From positions 1,798,001 through 1,862,000 of the forward strand of contig NZ_CP041372.2 in the NCBI RefSeq assembly GCF_006965545.2: 64,000 bases of DNA, given 5' to 3'. Positions 26,783 through 35,190 of the stretch are shown here, one piece after another (within the stretch, counting starts at the first letter, position 1; each line of letters starts with the position of its first letter). The notes under the pieces are model-generated. The model was not told the DNA's origin. It saw only the letters and a program-made list of their open reading frames with translations, and searched no databases. Made by a program: the position numbers and the translations under genes. Source of the DNA: Paenalkalicoccus suaedae. GTDB taxonomy: Bacteria > Bacillota > Bacilli > Bacillales > Salisediminibacteriaceae.

Positions 26783-27315
26783 TGGACGTTGTCTCCATGG
26801 ATCCGGTCGTCGGATCAAACCCTACCATTCTTATTTTAGGATCGATGCCAGGTGTAAAATCGATAGAAACTCAGCAATATTACGCACATCCAAGAAATCA
26901 CTTTTGGCCGATTATAAGTAGGCTTATAAAAAATCCTTCTTTACCTGATTTTTCGTATGAAAAGCGGGTGGAAGTGATTAAAAATCACGGTATTGCGATT
27001 TGGGATGTGATAGAGTCGTGTTATAGAGAGGGGAGCTTAGACTCGAATATTAAGGATGCGAAGCCAAATGATTTGAAAAGGTTTTTGCATGAACATGCGA
27101 CTATTCAGGTCGTCGCTTGTAATGGATCAAAGGCACATACGTTATTTGAGCGCTATAAAAAGGAGCATAACCTAGATATTCAGGCGATTAAACTGCCCTC
27201 GACTAGTCCAGTACCTGGTAGATACATAAAAACATTTGAACAAAAATTAGATGCATGGCAAGCGCTATGCCCACACATCGGAGGATACTATGACACAAAA
27301 ACTACTGTTGATTGA
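26782..27315 (+). CDS. Hypoxanthine-DNA glycosylase (uracil-DNA glycosylase superfamily, family 6)
   Basis: Base-excision enzyme predicted to remove deaminated adenine (hypoxanthine) from DNA. The signature ILILGSMPGVKSIETQQYYA is followed by HPRNHFW, with the catalytic-type Asn of family 6, and the C-terminal LPSTSPVPGRY corresponds to superfamily motif B. The 177-residue length fits; the last residues after about 165 overlap the next gene. ATG 26782 overlaps the previous stop and has GAGGAGG at 26767-26773. Confidence 0.85.
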   Translation: MDVVSMDPVVGSNPTILILGSMPGVKSIETQQYYAHPRNHFWPIISRLIKNPSLPDFSYEKRVEVIKNHGIAIWDVIESCYREGSLDSNIKDAKPNDLKRFLHEHATIQVVACNGSKAHTLFERYKKEHNLDIQAIKLPSTSPVPGRYIKTFEQKLDAWQALCPHIGGYYDTKTTVD

Positions 27316-28177
27316 TGGATTTAACTTACTGAGCAGAGGATATTTTGCTACGTCCTACGGAAAGGAGCCGGAGCAACTGACGCGTAATGAGCAAGGGCGT
27401 TATACCGGTGCACTGCGCGTGTTTTTTAGTAAGCTATTTCAGCTGCGCGAAAGTCTTGGCATCACACACATCATCGTAGCTTGGGACGGGAAGCGCGAGG
27501 ATAACTTTCGTAATGACTTGACGGATACGTACAAGGCACAGCGAACAGATTTACCAGAGCCACTTATTGACCAGTACTTACTTGCGCTCGATCTATTAGA
27601 AAAAATGGACGTTCACCAGCTTCACGTACCACGCTTTGAGGCGGATGATATTATTGGCGCACTTACAACAAAGTGGTCCAATGAGGAGATAGGTAGTTCG
27701 TATATTTACAGTAACGATCGTGATTTATTGCAACTTTTAAATGAGTCGACGACTCAAATTTTCGTTAAAAAGAAGGAAGAGATTCATTACTCGTATATGC
27801 ATTTTAAAGAAGAGTATGGGATTGAGCCGAGCCAGTGGGTAGATGTGAAGGCATTATTGGGTGATCCGAGTGATAATATTCCTGGGTGCCCTGGAGTTGG
27901 CGAGAAGTCTGCGCTCCCGCTTATTCAAGAGTACGGCACGATCGAAGAGTTGTATGAAAATATTGATGAGCTGGATCCAGCCTTTAAGCGTAATCACAAA
28001 AAGCTGATAGCAGGGGAAGCATCGACTAGGCTCAGTAAACAATTAGCTAAAATTGTGACAGAAATTCCGAATGTCTATGACGTGAGTATGGAAGAATTAG
28101 CGTTTACGATAGCAGGCCGTGAAGAAGAGCTTGCTAAACTACTTGCGGAGAATGGACTTCGTATTAACGTTCGCTAA
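27290..28177 (+). CDS. 5'-3' exonuclease (YpcP/Pol I N-domain type)
   Basis: Stand-alone 5' nuclease of 295 residues, matching the free-standing B. subtilis YpcP type that acts on flaps or RNA primers. It shows LLIDGFNLLSRGYFA at the N-terminus, the helical-arch residues YKAQR, FEADDIIG and YIYSNDRDLLQLL, and the helix-hairpin-helix region DPSDNIPGCPGVGEKSA. The frame is open from 27251, but ATG 27290 has GGAGG at 27280-27284 and gives the usual MTQKLLLIDG start. It overlaps the glycosylase gene by 26 bases, forming a compact three-gene repair-like unit. Confidence 0.9.
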   Translation: MTQKLLLIDGFNLLSRGYFATSYGKEPEQLTRNEQGRYTGALRVFFSKLFQLRESLGITHIIVAWDGKREDNFRNDLTDTYKAQRTDLPEPLIDQYLLALDLLEKMDVHQLHVPRFEADDIIGALTTKWSNEEIGSSYIYSNDRDLLQLLNESTTQIFVKKKEEIHYSYMHFKEEYGIEPSQWVDVKALLGDPSDNIPGCPGVGEKSALPLIQEYGTIEELYENIDELDPAFKRNHKKLIAGEASTRLSKQLAKIVTEIPNVYDVSMEELAFTIAGREEELAKLLAENGLRINVR

Positions 28178-28194
28178 GGAAGGGGAATGTAGCT

Positions 28195-28950
28195 GTGCGT
28201 ATTATCTCACTTTGCCCAAGTAATACGGAGATCCTCCACGCAATTGGAGTTGATCCTATTGCCGTCGACGACTACTCCGACTATCCACCAGATTTAGACG
28301 TGCCTAAGCTTGGACCCGACTTGTCGATTGATCTAGATAAGGTCGAAGCATTAGAGCCTGATCTCGTTTTAGCATCCTTATCTGTCCCTGGGATGGAAAA
28401 GAATGTGGAAGGGTTAGAGGAGAGAGGAATTCCTTATACGATTGTGAAAAATCCCGAGCAACTGGGTGAAATACCTTCTATTGTTCGGGAAGTTGGAGAA
28501 ATGATTGGGAATGTTGAAGAGGCGGATGCTGCGGCAAAGGAGATGGAGCGGGTCTTGCAGCTCTATAGAGAAATGGGCTCGGAGATTACGCCAATAGATG
28601 TGTACTTTGAGTGGTGGCCGAAACCGATTTTTACTCCTGGGAAAACGAACTGGCTCACAGAAATGGCGGAGCTTGCTGGGGCACGGAATGTATTTGCAGA
28701 TGTGGAGGAAGCGAGTGTTCAAACAACCTGGGAAGAAGTACTTGCTCGTAACCCGCAAAAGATAATCGCAATTTGGGTTGGCACAAAACCTGCTCCTTTA
28801 TCTGTGTTAGAAAAACGCGAGGAGATAGACGGACGTGACATCCTCATTTTAGAGGAGGCATTATTTTGCCGACCATCCCCGCGACTTTTTGTTGGACTAA
28901 AAAAGCTTGCTTATTTACTGCATCCTAAGACGTTCCCATCACCCGTCTAA
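28195..28950 (+). CDS. BtuF-like (COG0614) binding protein without signal peptide
   Basis: The 251 residues have the periplasmic-binding-protein fold of cobalamin/iron-siderophore binders: IISLCPSNTEILHAIG, VDDYSDYPPD, KLGPDLSIDLDKVEALEPDL. There is no lipoprotein or Sec signal and no transporter gene nearby, so it probably works in the cytoplasm; such solitary cytosolic family members are often annotated as cobalamin-binding proteins without proof. Start GTG 28195 with AAGGGGAA before it. The 3' end overlaps the convergent DCC gene by 12 bases. Confidence 0.7.
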   Translation: MRIISLCPSNTEILHAIGVDPIAVDDYSDYPPDLDVPKLGPDLSIDLDKVEALEPDLVLASLSVPGMEKNVEGLEERGIPYTIVKNPEQLGEIPSIVREVGEMIGNVEEADAAAKEMERVLQLYREMGSEITPIDVYFEWWPKPIFTPGKTNWLTEMAELAGARNVFADVEEASVQTTWEEVLARNPQKIIAIWVGTKPAPLSVLEKREEIDGRDILILEEALFCRPSPRLFVGLKKLAYLLHPKTFPSPV

Positions 28951-29334
28951 AAATTTGGCACGCTCTTCTGGTGTAGGTAGGCGACACGTGTCGCGTTTGC
29001 CAAAGAATCGATAGCGATTTTTTGCAATGAGCTCATAAACGGCGTCTCGTAGAAAGCGAGGCAGAAGCAGACCGATCTGCAGGATTTTTGGAAAGCCAGA
29101 TAATTGTTTACAAATTCTAAGCGCCGCATCCGATTTTGTATATACTCGACCTGATGGTTCGATCAAGACTACGCTGTCCACTTGGATATCGTAGTCTTTT
29201 TTTAGTTGCGCGCCTTTTTCTCCTTGAAGAGAGGCAAAGGTAAACGTATCTTTTTTATCGTGCTTCATTATAAATTGAATGCTTGCATCACAAACGTGGC
29301 AATACCCGTCAAATAGAATAATAGATGTAGGCAT
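28939..29334 (-). CDS. DCC-family (DUF393) thiol-disulfide oxidoreductase
   Basis: The 131-residue cytoplasmic protein opens with SIILFDGYCHVCDASIQFIM. The DGxCxxCD motif defines the thioredoxin-like DCC family (B. subtilis YuxK). The later region with FLRDAVYELIAKNRYRFFGK and RDTCRLPT is also typical. Substrate unknown. AAAGGAGGAA lies just before the ATG. It is transcribed toward the preceding plus-strand gene. Confidence 0.85.
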   Translation of the reverse strand: MPTSIILFDGYCHVCDASIQFIMKHDKKDTFTFASLQGEKGAQLKKDYDIQVDSVVLIEPSGRVYTKSDAALRICKQLSGFPKILQIGLLLPRFLRDAVYELIAKNRYRFFGKRDTCRLPTPEERAKFLDG

Positions 29335-29369
29335 AAAAATTCCTCCTTTAAAGGATCTATAGATGGTTA

Positions 29370-29918
29370 TTATCTGAAAAGCTTGTACCAGTATAACGTT
29401 GCCTCGATCGCGACATTATTCGAATGCTTTAATGTATCAACGCCACCTAATATGAAGCCGTGTTTTGCATAAAAACGACATGCAGCAAGATTATCGTCTT
29501 GCGCCTCTAATGACATGCCGATTAGCTGATGCTCTTTCGCCCATTCCTCTGCGCGTGTTAAAAGATGAAGACCAACGCCTAACTTTCTAAAATCCTTTCT
29601 TACGGCAATGTTTTCGATATAACAAAACCTGTTCCAATCTCGAATGATGCGAATTTGACCAATACATGTGTCGTCTAAATACGCTAAAAAGAGCGCTTTG
29701 TCGTCTTTGTCTATGTACAAATCCCAATCAAGCTTGTCGTCTGGAAACCAAATTTCTTTTCTGTTCTCGAATAAAGATTCTTTGTAAGACCACCTTCCTG
29801 ATTGAAGACTTGGAATAACTTTACCAAAGATAGAAAACGGCTCATTAGTAGCGGGAATATCCTCTATTTGATTATGTTGTAGGGAAGTAATAGTCATTTT
29901 ATTATGGTTGTTTAACAT
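29370..29918 (-). CDS. GNAT acetyltransferase, streptothricin-acetyltransferase (SatA)-like
   Basis: The 182-residue protein has the GNAT acetyl-CoA loop VRKDFRKLGVGLHLL, then GMSLEAQDDNLAACRFYAKH and GFILGGVDTLKHSN, closely following the Bacillus SatA/YyaR pattern of enzymes that acetylate streptothricin. Whether it gives resistance cannot be told from sequence. ATG 29918 has GGAAGG eight bases upstream; a second ATG seven codons in is possible. Confidence 0.75.
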   Translation of the reverse strand: MLNNHNKMTITSLQHNQIEDIPATNEPFSIFGKVIPSLQSGRWSYKESLFENRKEIWFPDDKLDWDLYIDKDDKALFLAYLDDTCIGQIRIIRDWNRFCYIENIAVRKDFRKLGVGLHLLTRAEEWAKEHQLIGMSLEAQDDNLAACRFYAKHGFILGGVDTLKHSNNVAIEATLYWYKLFR

Positions 29919-30022
29919 ACGAGGTACCTTCCGATCTGTTCCTGACTTTTGTTATGTAGTTAAATCATAACAGATGAAGTTGTTATAGTGTTAATTTGTT
30001 CCACCTAGTAGAAAGACACATG

Positions 30023-30057
30023 AAAAAAAGAAGAGCTCATGATGAACCCTTCTTTTT
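30023..30057 (-). terminator. Likely terminator of the gntR-membrane protein operon
   Basis: AAAAAGAAG and CTTCTTTTT arms enclose a GGTTCATCATGAGCT loop region, with a T run on the minus strand, 20 bases after the last stop. The stem is AT-rich. Confidence 0.5.
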
Positions 30058-30076
30058 ACATCCTATTGAGCTTTTT

Positions 30077-30862
30077 CTACGTAATAAGTATAGCAACCAA
30101 GAATGTCACGTGCGTCATCATATGAGCAACCATGGCGGACTCCAACCCTTTTTTCCAAAAAAGAAAGCCGTAGATCATGCCTCCAAGGCCGTTAAGTAAA
30201 ATCATGCGGATGAAAATGAGAGGTGTAACGTCTGTCACAAGAGCAGTTGCGCTGTAATGCCCAAGACCGAATAATAAAGCGGCTAAAGTAATAGACACCC
30301 ACATGATGATCGCGGTTGGACGTGTTTGTTTACGAGCGAAGAGCTTCCATAGAAGAAAGACAAGTAACGTCATTAAACCGAATCGAAGCAATAGCTCCTC
30401 AACAATGCCGCCATACAGAAGCCTTTGACTGACGTCAGCGAATGAAAATGTTGCGTTATTTGTTAGATGTAAGACGTCCGGAAGGAATGGTTGAAACGCA
30501 TAGTCTAATATGAGAATGAGTATTCCAACAAGAATCCCTAAAGGAATAGAGAATGTTAATGTTGAAATAAAGCGCGATAAAAAGGGCTTTCCGTAACGGT
30601 CCTTGTCATAGACAAATGAGTGAAGTCCAACTCGATGGGAAAGAAAGTGACCAACTATCAGTGCAACGATAAGTAATAATAGGGGGTTAACTAATGACGC
30701 TAGTGCGAGTGCTTCGATAGGAAGCGGTGACTCTACTCCAAGTGTGTCAAGCTGGTCAGGTAAAACGTCTATAAGCATTGGGTACAAGGTTAAGATGCCT
30801 AATAACCCTACTAGTAGATAAAATAGAAAGGCGCGCCACGGTTTTCTGATGTGCTGATGCAT
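30077..30862 (-). CDS. CPBP-family intramembrane metalloprotease (CAAX protease-like)
   Basis: The 261-residue protein is strongly hydrophobic (about seven helices). It carries the three CPBP motifs: GGIVEELLLRFG (EExxxR), LFGLGHYSA (FxxxH) and a late AHMMTHVTF. These residues form the metal site of glutamic-type CAAX/bacteriocin-processing proteases. It lies third in an operon after a GntR regulator and a DUF1648 membrane protein. AAGGAG precedes ATG 30862. Possible roles are peptide processing or bacteriocin self-protection; the substrate is unknown. Confidence 0.85.
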   Translation of the reverse strand: MHQHIRKPWRAFLFYLLVGLLGILTLYPMLIDVLPDQLDTLGVESPLPIEALALASLVNPLLLLIVALIVGHFLSHRVGLHSFVYDKDRYGKPFLSRFISTLTFSIPLGILVGILILILDYAFQPFLPDVLHLTNNATFSFADVSQRLLYGGIVEELLLRFGLMTLLVFLLWKLFARKQTRPTAIIMWVSITLAALLFGLGHYSATALVTDVTPLIFIRMILLNGLGGMIYGFLFWKKGLESAMVAHMMTHVTFLVAILIT

Positions 30863-30911
30863 GGTACCAGCTCCTTTTCATAAAAGTGCTTCTTAAACTC
30901 ATTGCGATCGC

Positions 30912-32018
30912 TCACATTAACAAAAGTGGTAGAGAAATTGCTGTAGCAATAATTCCAATCAGGATCATCCACGCTAAGGGACGAGCAAAATTAATGGTCC
31001 ATCCTACACCAAATCTTTTTTCCAAAAATAAAGATGGGTCATGTTTATTCACGTAGAATTGTCCGAGCTTCCAATACGTATCGTCATCGCGATCAATGCG
31101 AGTTGGCTCCTGGCCGGATGAATACGTGATGCGACTTCCGCCTTGACCAGTGGAGAAAGAAAGTATCATTGCTGCAACGACGATCATTCCTGTTATAGCT
31201 AAACTTATATAGGTGATCACAGCGGGATCTGGCTGGTAAAAGTATGTCCATTGAATAAATGAGAAGAGAGCAGTAAGTAAAATAGATGTAAGTAATAAAA
31301 AGAGGGACCATCGTCTTCGGAATACTTTTAGTTGCTGATAGGATCTTTCTGGGTCTTCTGCATTTAATTGTTGCTTCGATCGCGCAATGACCGTGTTAAG
31401 CAGGACAAACACGAGTAAAAGATAAAGTTGCATGATTGGTAAAAAGAAGGCGGATCTTATCGTTGTTTCTACAGATGACAGGGAGCCAGAGAACGTATTT
31501 ATGCGGACTGGCAATGTATCAGGTAGCGATGAATAAAATACATACGTTAATACAGCTGTCAAAAGTGTGATGCCGAATGGAATGGCATAGAAAAGATTCG
31601 AATAATGCAGTTTTTGTGTACGGAAGTCGGTGCGAATCGCAATTGTTTGTTGCTTATGCGCTGTCCAATTGGAGTCTTTTTTTAGTTGCTTCATTTTTTT
31701 ATGGAAAGAGAGGTAAATAAGAAATGCTACCGCTAAATAGACAAGGATGCTACATGCGAAAAAGATCGATATATTTTGTTCGTTATTTGATAAAGGTGCA
31801 CCTATAGAGAAAAAGGCAATAATTAAAATAAGTGAAGTAATAAGCATGATTACGACATAGCGCTTTCTCCACGATTTTAATATAGGAGAGTCATATTCCT
31901 TCTCAGGAATGGAGACGCCAAAGCTCTCTGTTTTACGAGTCAAAAAGGGAATACTCGTTAAAATAATAGCAATCGGAATAAATAGGCTTAGTAGCAGTAG
32001 GATTGATACATATCCCAT
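30912..32018 (-). CDS. DUF1648/DUF5808-type multi-pass membrane protein
   Basis: About 368 residues with roughly eight hydrophobic helices. The central YSSLPDTLPVRINTFSG matches the DUF1648 signature (P..IP.H....G), and a cytoplasmic tail YWKLGQFYVNKHDPSLFLEK followed by RFGVGWTINFARPLAW matches DUF5808. The ATG at 32018 overlaps the regulator stop as TGATG, with AAAGGAGGA upstream (a GTG one codon earlier is possible). Such proteins are often paired with YtrA-type GntR regulators and respond to envelope stress; function unknown. Confidence 0.75.
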   Translation of the reverse strand: MGYVSILLLLSLFIPIAIILTSIPFLTRKTESFGVSIPEKEYDSPILKSWRKRYVVIMLITSLILIIAFFSIGAPLSNNEQNISIFFACSILVYLAVAFLIYLSFHKKMKQLKKDSNWTAHKQQTIAIRTDFRTQKLHYSNLFYAIPFGITLLTAVLTYVFYSSLPDTLPVRINTFSGSLSSVETTIRSAFFLPIMQLYLLLVFVLLNTVIARSKQQLNAEDPERSYQQLKVFRRRWSLFLLLTSILLTALFSFIQWTYFYQPDPAVITYISLAITGMIVVAAMILSFSTGQGGSRITYSSGQEPTRIDRDDDTYWKLGQFYVNKHDPSLFLEKRFGVGWTINFARPLAWMILIGIIATAISLPLLLM

Positions 32019-32413
32019 CACGATTCATCCTCCTTTGGTGAAAATTCATCAAGCGTCTCTTTAAATATAGCTAATATAGATTCGTCTGAAAGTTGTTTAC
32101 ATAGTCCTTCTGCAATAATCGGACGCAATGTATCTTTCACCGATTCCACATACTTCTCCGTGGCTTTACCTACGCCTTCAGGATGTACAACGACTCCCTT
32201 TTGCCGGTGAATAAGGATATAGCCTTCCTGTTTTAACTGCTGATAAGCTTTATTCACTGTGTGTAAGTTGATTCCGATATCTGCTGCTAAAGAGCGGACG
32301 GACGGAAGAGGATCATTTGGTTGTAATTGCTTTTTAGCAATTCCGATAATGACTTGTTTCACTATTTGCGAATAAATCGCTTCGTCGGATTCAAAATTGA
32401 GCGTAATAAGCAT
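32018..32413 (-). CDS. GntR-family regulator, YtrA subfamily
   Basis: The 131-residue protein has an N-terminal winged helix: SDEAIYSQIVKQVIIGIAKK, LPSVRSLAADIGINLHTVNK, then YQQLKQEGYILIHRQKGVVV. Only a short helical C-terminal dimerisation part follows, with no ligand domain, as in the YtrA subfamily. These usually repress their own operon. AGGAGGTG precedes ATG 32413, and a double inverted repeat lies 30-60 bases upstream. It is first in the operon with the DUF1648 and CPBP genes. Confidence 0.88.
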   Translation of the reverse strand: MLITLNFESDEAIYSQIVKQVIIGIAKKQLQPNDPLPSVRSLAADIGINLHTVNKAYQQLKQEGYILIHRQKGVVVHPEGVGKATEKYVESVKDTLRPIIAEGLCKQLSDESILAIFKETLDEFSPKEDES

Positions 32414-32441
32414 GAAGGCACCTCCTCGTTAGTTGGTTTGT

Positions 32442-32474
32442 TATAACTGTTATACTTATAATATAACAGTTATA
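32442..32474 (-). promoter_or_regulatory. Double operator of the GntR regulator
   Basis: TATAACTGTTATA (32442-32454) and TATAACAGTTATA (32462-32474) are exact reverse complements of each other, and each is itself a near-palindrome (TATAACNGTTATA). Their centres are 20 bp apart, two helical turns. Position upstream of gntR fits self-repression. Confidence 0.65.
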
Positions 32475-32681
32475 TTTAATATGCAATAAGTTATTACTTC
32501 TTGCTGGAAAAATCCTTCTGTTAATCGTTGGAAGGAATTTTTAAATAAGTGCATTTAAAATGGCTTCTGAGAATTCGTTTTAAGGGTCTTTTAAACGAAA
32601 AGGAATAATAGAGTTCTCGAGGTTTTAATTAATTGATTTGGGGCAATCTGAGACGATTTTCTTTAACGGGTGTTAGGTGAT

Positions 32682-32719
32682 AGGAGAGAATACAAAATAC
32701 TCATTTTGTATTCTCTCCT
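32682..32719. repeat. Perfect 16-bp hairpin in the gntR-recombinase gap
   Basis: AGGAGAGAATACAAAA and TTTTGTATTCTCTCCT flank a 6-base centre TACTCA. There is no adjacent T run, so it is not a standard terminator. It lies 154 bases before the recombinase start, in a 400-base gap that otherwise holds only promoter-like AT sequence and the short inverted repeat ATACTAA/TTAGTAT (32820-32842). Confidence 0.6.
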
Positions 32720-32872
32720 TAAGTTTGCTAATATATAAATGGTCATAAAACGTTGATATAAAAGGATTATTGTCGAAATACTAGTGTCGAAACTACTCGT
32801 TAAGAAGTTTCTAATAAGAATACTAAATGAGTCTATTAGTATGTTAAACTAAGAGAGGGAATGGAGGGTGTC

Positions 32873-33598
32873 ATGGTAGAAAAAATACGTTACGCAGATT
32901 ATATTTATCTAACGAAAGAGCAACATACTAAATTAGTAGCGAAATTAGGATCACAGCAATTAAAGCAGCGAATGAAGCGATTAATGCAACTCAAGATGCA
33001 GGGAAAGCGCCCTCTTAAAATGAGTTCGGACTTTCAAGCATTACTCGCTATGACTCCAAGAACAGTGGAGCCAATTCGAAAGCTTGCGACTATTGAGAAA
33101 ATGAAGCAGTTATTAAAGGAGCAGTCGTACCGAGACTACTTTTTATTTTTACTAGGTTTAAATACGGGTCTTCGAATAGGAGATTTATTGCCGTTGAAGG
33201 TGCATCACGTGAGAAGTAAAAAATATATTATTTTAGTAGAAGAAAAAACGGGGAAAGCGAAGCGATTTCCGTTAAATAGAGAAATTAGAGAGCACATCGC
33301 GACATATACGATAGGAATGACGGATGATGATTATTTGTTCCCATCATCTATGACAGGGGAGCCGATCCAGAGGGATCGCGCGTATAAACTATTAAAAAAG
33401 GCAGCCAATGAAGCGGGCGCTGAGTTTGTAGGAACTCACACACTTCGCAAAACATTTGGCTACCATTTTTATAAAAAATATAAGGATGCGTCGATGCTTC
33501 AAAAGATTTTTAATCATTCCTCGCAAAGTGTCACGCTTCGCTACATCGGTATTTCACAAGAAGAGATTGATGATGCTATTGATGACTTTAGCTTGTAA
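32873..33598 (+). CDS. Tyrosine recombinase/integrase
   Basis: Site-specific DNA recombinase of 241 residues with the full catalytic set: R101 in TGLRIGDLL, H189 and R192 in GTHTLRKTFGYHFY, H215 in FNHSSQSV and nucleophile Y224 in RYIGIS. A beta-hairpin lysine is likely in EEKTGKAKR. The N-terminal 75 residues are basic (LKQRMKRLMQLKMQGKRP) and shorter than a normal core-binding domain. ATG 32873 has GGAGGG at 32863-32868; ATG 32861 is too close to its own site. No att site, phage gene or element boundary is seen beside it. Confidence 0.85.
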   Translation: MVEKIRYADYIYLTKEQHTKLVAKLGSQQLKQRMKRLMQLKMQGKRPLKMSSDFQALLAMTPRTVEPIRKLATIEKMKQLLKEQSYRDYFLFLLGLNTGLRIGDLLPLKVHHVRSKKYIILVEEKTGKAKRFPLNREIREHIATYTIGMTDDDYLFPSSMTGEPIQRDRAYKLLKKAANEAGAEFVGTHTLRKTFGYHFYKKYKDASMLQKIFNHSSQSVTLRYIGISQEEIDDAIDDFSL

Positions 33599-34631
33599 GG
33601 GAAGTGAAGTACCAGCTTAAAAACGACGGCACAAAGGTAATGATGATGATAATCCTCATTAGCTGTAGGGAAGAGACAATTGCTGGATCCGCGCCGACTA
33701 TAGAAGCCGTTAATACCATTTCGATAAGACCTCCTGGTGCTGCGGCCAGCATAGCTGTTTGCACATTCATGGTTGTTAGTGTAGATAAGAGAAGGCCAAG
33801 TAAAAAAGATACGGAGATGGTTCCGATAGCAACTGCAGCGTAAATCGGACCATATTTACCGGCCTCTTTAATATCTCCGAATGAAATAGAGCGACCGAGT
33901 GACACGCCTACGCAGAGCTGAGCTCCGAAAAATAAGACATCTGGTACGGAGGCTACAGGAATAGGACTGATGTGAAGGAGAGCAGTAATGATCATAGGAA
34001 GGATCATAATGCCTGCTGGGATCACATGTTGAAACCTTAACCCGATAAGTGCTGGAAGAATAAATAGTAAGGTGAAAACAGATAGAAAGGCAGCATCTCC
34101 GCTAGGTGCTGTGACGATCGGTGCATCTCCTTGTACCGTTCCAAATAAAAAGATAATCGCGTATGGTACGGTGAACAGAACGAGAAGAAGTCGAATTGTT
34201 TGAAAGATCATAACTTGTGCCGGCTTTGCATCAAGTTTTTCGCTCGCAATCACCATCTCCGTAAGCCCGCCTGGAATCGACCCGAATACACTCGTGATCT
34301 TATCGACTTTAATAAACCTAGTTACGGCAATTGCCATGATAATAGTCGCAACAATGAGTAGCGCTGTGATAAATGAATAGGGAAGAAAATAAGGCAGTAT
34401 AAGCTGAATCGTATTCATGGTGAAATAGAGGCCGAAGGATATTCCTAACACGATAAGCCCAAGTTCCTTAAGCCTTGGATTCCATGGTGTATCGCGCTTT
34501 GTGATATTTTTGTAGAGCATAACAGCGGTAAGCGGTCCGAGCATCCACGATAGTGGGAGGGAGAGGTAGGTAAAAATAATACCTCCTATTAATGCGATTA
34601 CTAACGTTTCGAAGGTTTGAAAGAATTTCAT
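33588..34631 (-). CDS. AbrB-family (putative ammonia monooxygenase-like) membrane protein
   Basis: The 347-residue protein has about ten helices in a duplicated arrangement. Each half carries the family's glycine-rich loop: FGSIPGGLTEMVIASEKL in the first, and MLAAAPGGLIEMVLTASIVG in the second. Members of this Pfam AbrB group are often mislabelled regulator or monooxygenase; a permease role is more likely. The 3' end overlaps the convergent recombinase by 11 bases. AAAGGACG precedes the ATG. Confidence 0.8.
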   Translation of the reverse strand: MKFFQTFETLVIALIGGIIFTYLSLPLSWMLGPLTAVMLYKNITKRDTPWNPRLKELGLIVLGISFGLYFTMNTIQLILPYFLPYSFITALLIVATIIMAIAVTRFIKVDKITSVFGSIPGGLTEMVIASEKLDAKPAQVMIFQTIRLLLVLFTVPYAIIFLFGTVQGDAPIVTAPSGDAAFLSVFTLLFILPALIGLRFQHVIPAGIMILPMIITALLHISPIPVASVPDVLFFGAQLCVGVSLGRSISFGDIKEAGKYGPIYAAVAIGTISVSFLLGLLLSTLTTMNVQTAMLAAAPGGLIEMVLTASIVGADPAIVSSLQLMRIIIIITFVPSFLSWYFTSLTS

Positions 34632-34732
34632 CTAGGTAACACGTCCTTTATACGAGGGAAAGTTAAACAGTTTCTTATTAGTAAGTATATCATTTATTTC
34701 GATACTCGACAGAAATACGCATATAAAAAACG

Positions 34733-34772
34733 AGCAGAGAGGCTAACTCTCTGCTCGTTTTACTAGTTAATA
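34733..34772 (-). terminator. ectABC terminator (bidirectional form)
   Basis: AACGAGCAGAGA (34739-34750) pairs perfectly with TCTCTGCTCGTT (34758-34769); T runs exist on both strands. It lies just after ectC. Confidence 0.9.
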
Positions 34773-34779
34773 GTGGCTA

Positions 34780-35172
34780 TTACTCGTCGTCTTCCACGAT
34801 TTCATACGCGCCTTCTTCGTTGTGCGTTTCTTTCCCTGTAATAGGTGGGTTAAATACACAAACCATACGCATATCTGTGTTCGCACGAAGTAAATGCTCA
34901 TCGTTTTTATCTAATGCATAAATTTCATTCGCTTTAATTGGCCACACTTTGCCGTCAGCGATTGTCTCGACTTCGCCGTCACCTTCGATACAATACACGG
35001 CTTCTAGGTGATTTTGATACCAAATGTGCGTTTCTGTTCCAGCTTTAATAACTGTATCGTGAACGGAGTAGCCCATACCGTCTTTTTTCAAAAGTAGGCG
35101 ACGGCTCGTCCAGTTTTCACCTTTTACTTCTTGTTCAGATCCGATAATATCTTCTAATTTAACTACCTTCAT
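34780..35172 (-). CDS. ectC: L-ectoine synthase EctC
   Basis: EctC cyclises N-gamma-acetyl-diaminobutyrate to ectoine, a cytoplasmic osmoprotectant. The 130-residue cupin has the N-terminus [20 protein letters not shown], the cupin motif [20 protein letters not shown] with metal ligands, and [11 protein letters not shown] near the active site. The acidic tail ([13 protein letters not shown]) fits a salt-adapted host. Last gene of ectABC, 18 bases after ectB. No ectD hydroxylase gene is in the window. Confidence 0.96.
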   Translation of the reverse strand: MKVVKLEDIIGSEQEVKGENWTSRRLLLKKDGMGYSVHDTVIKAGTETHIWYQNHLEAVYCIEGDGEVETIADGKVWPIKANEIYALDKNDEHLLRANTDMRMVCVFNPPITGKETHNEEGAYEIVEDDE

Positions 35173-35190
35173 GCTGTAACGCCTCCTGAT

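Noticed and set aside
33604-33843. 79-codon plus-strand open frame after the recombinase
   Set aside because: Antisense to the AbrB-family gene, with no ribosome binding site.
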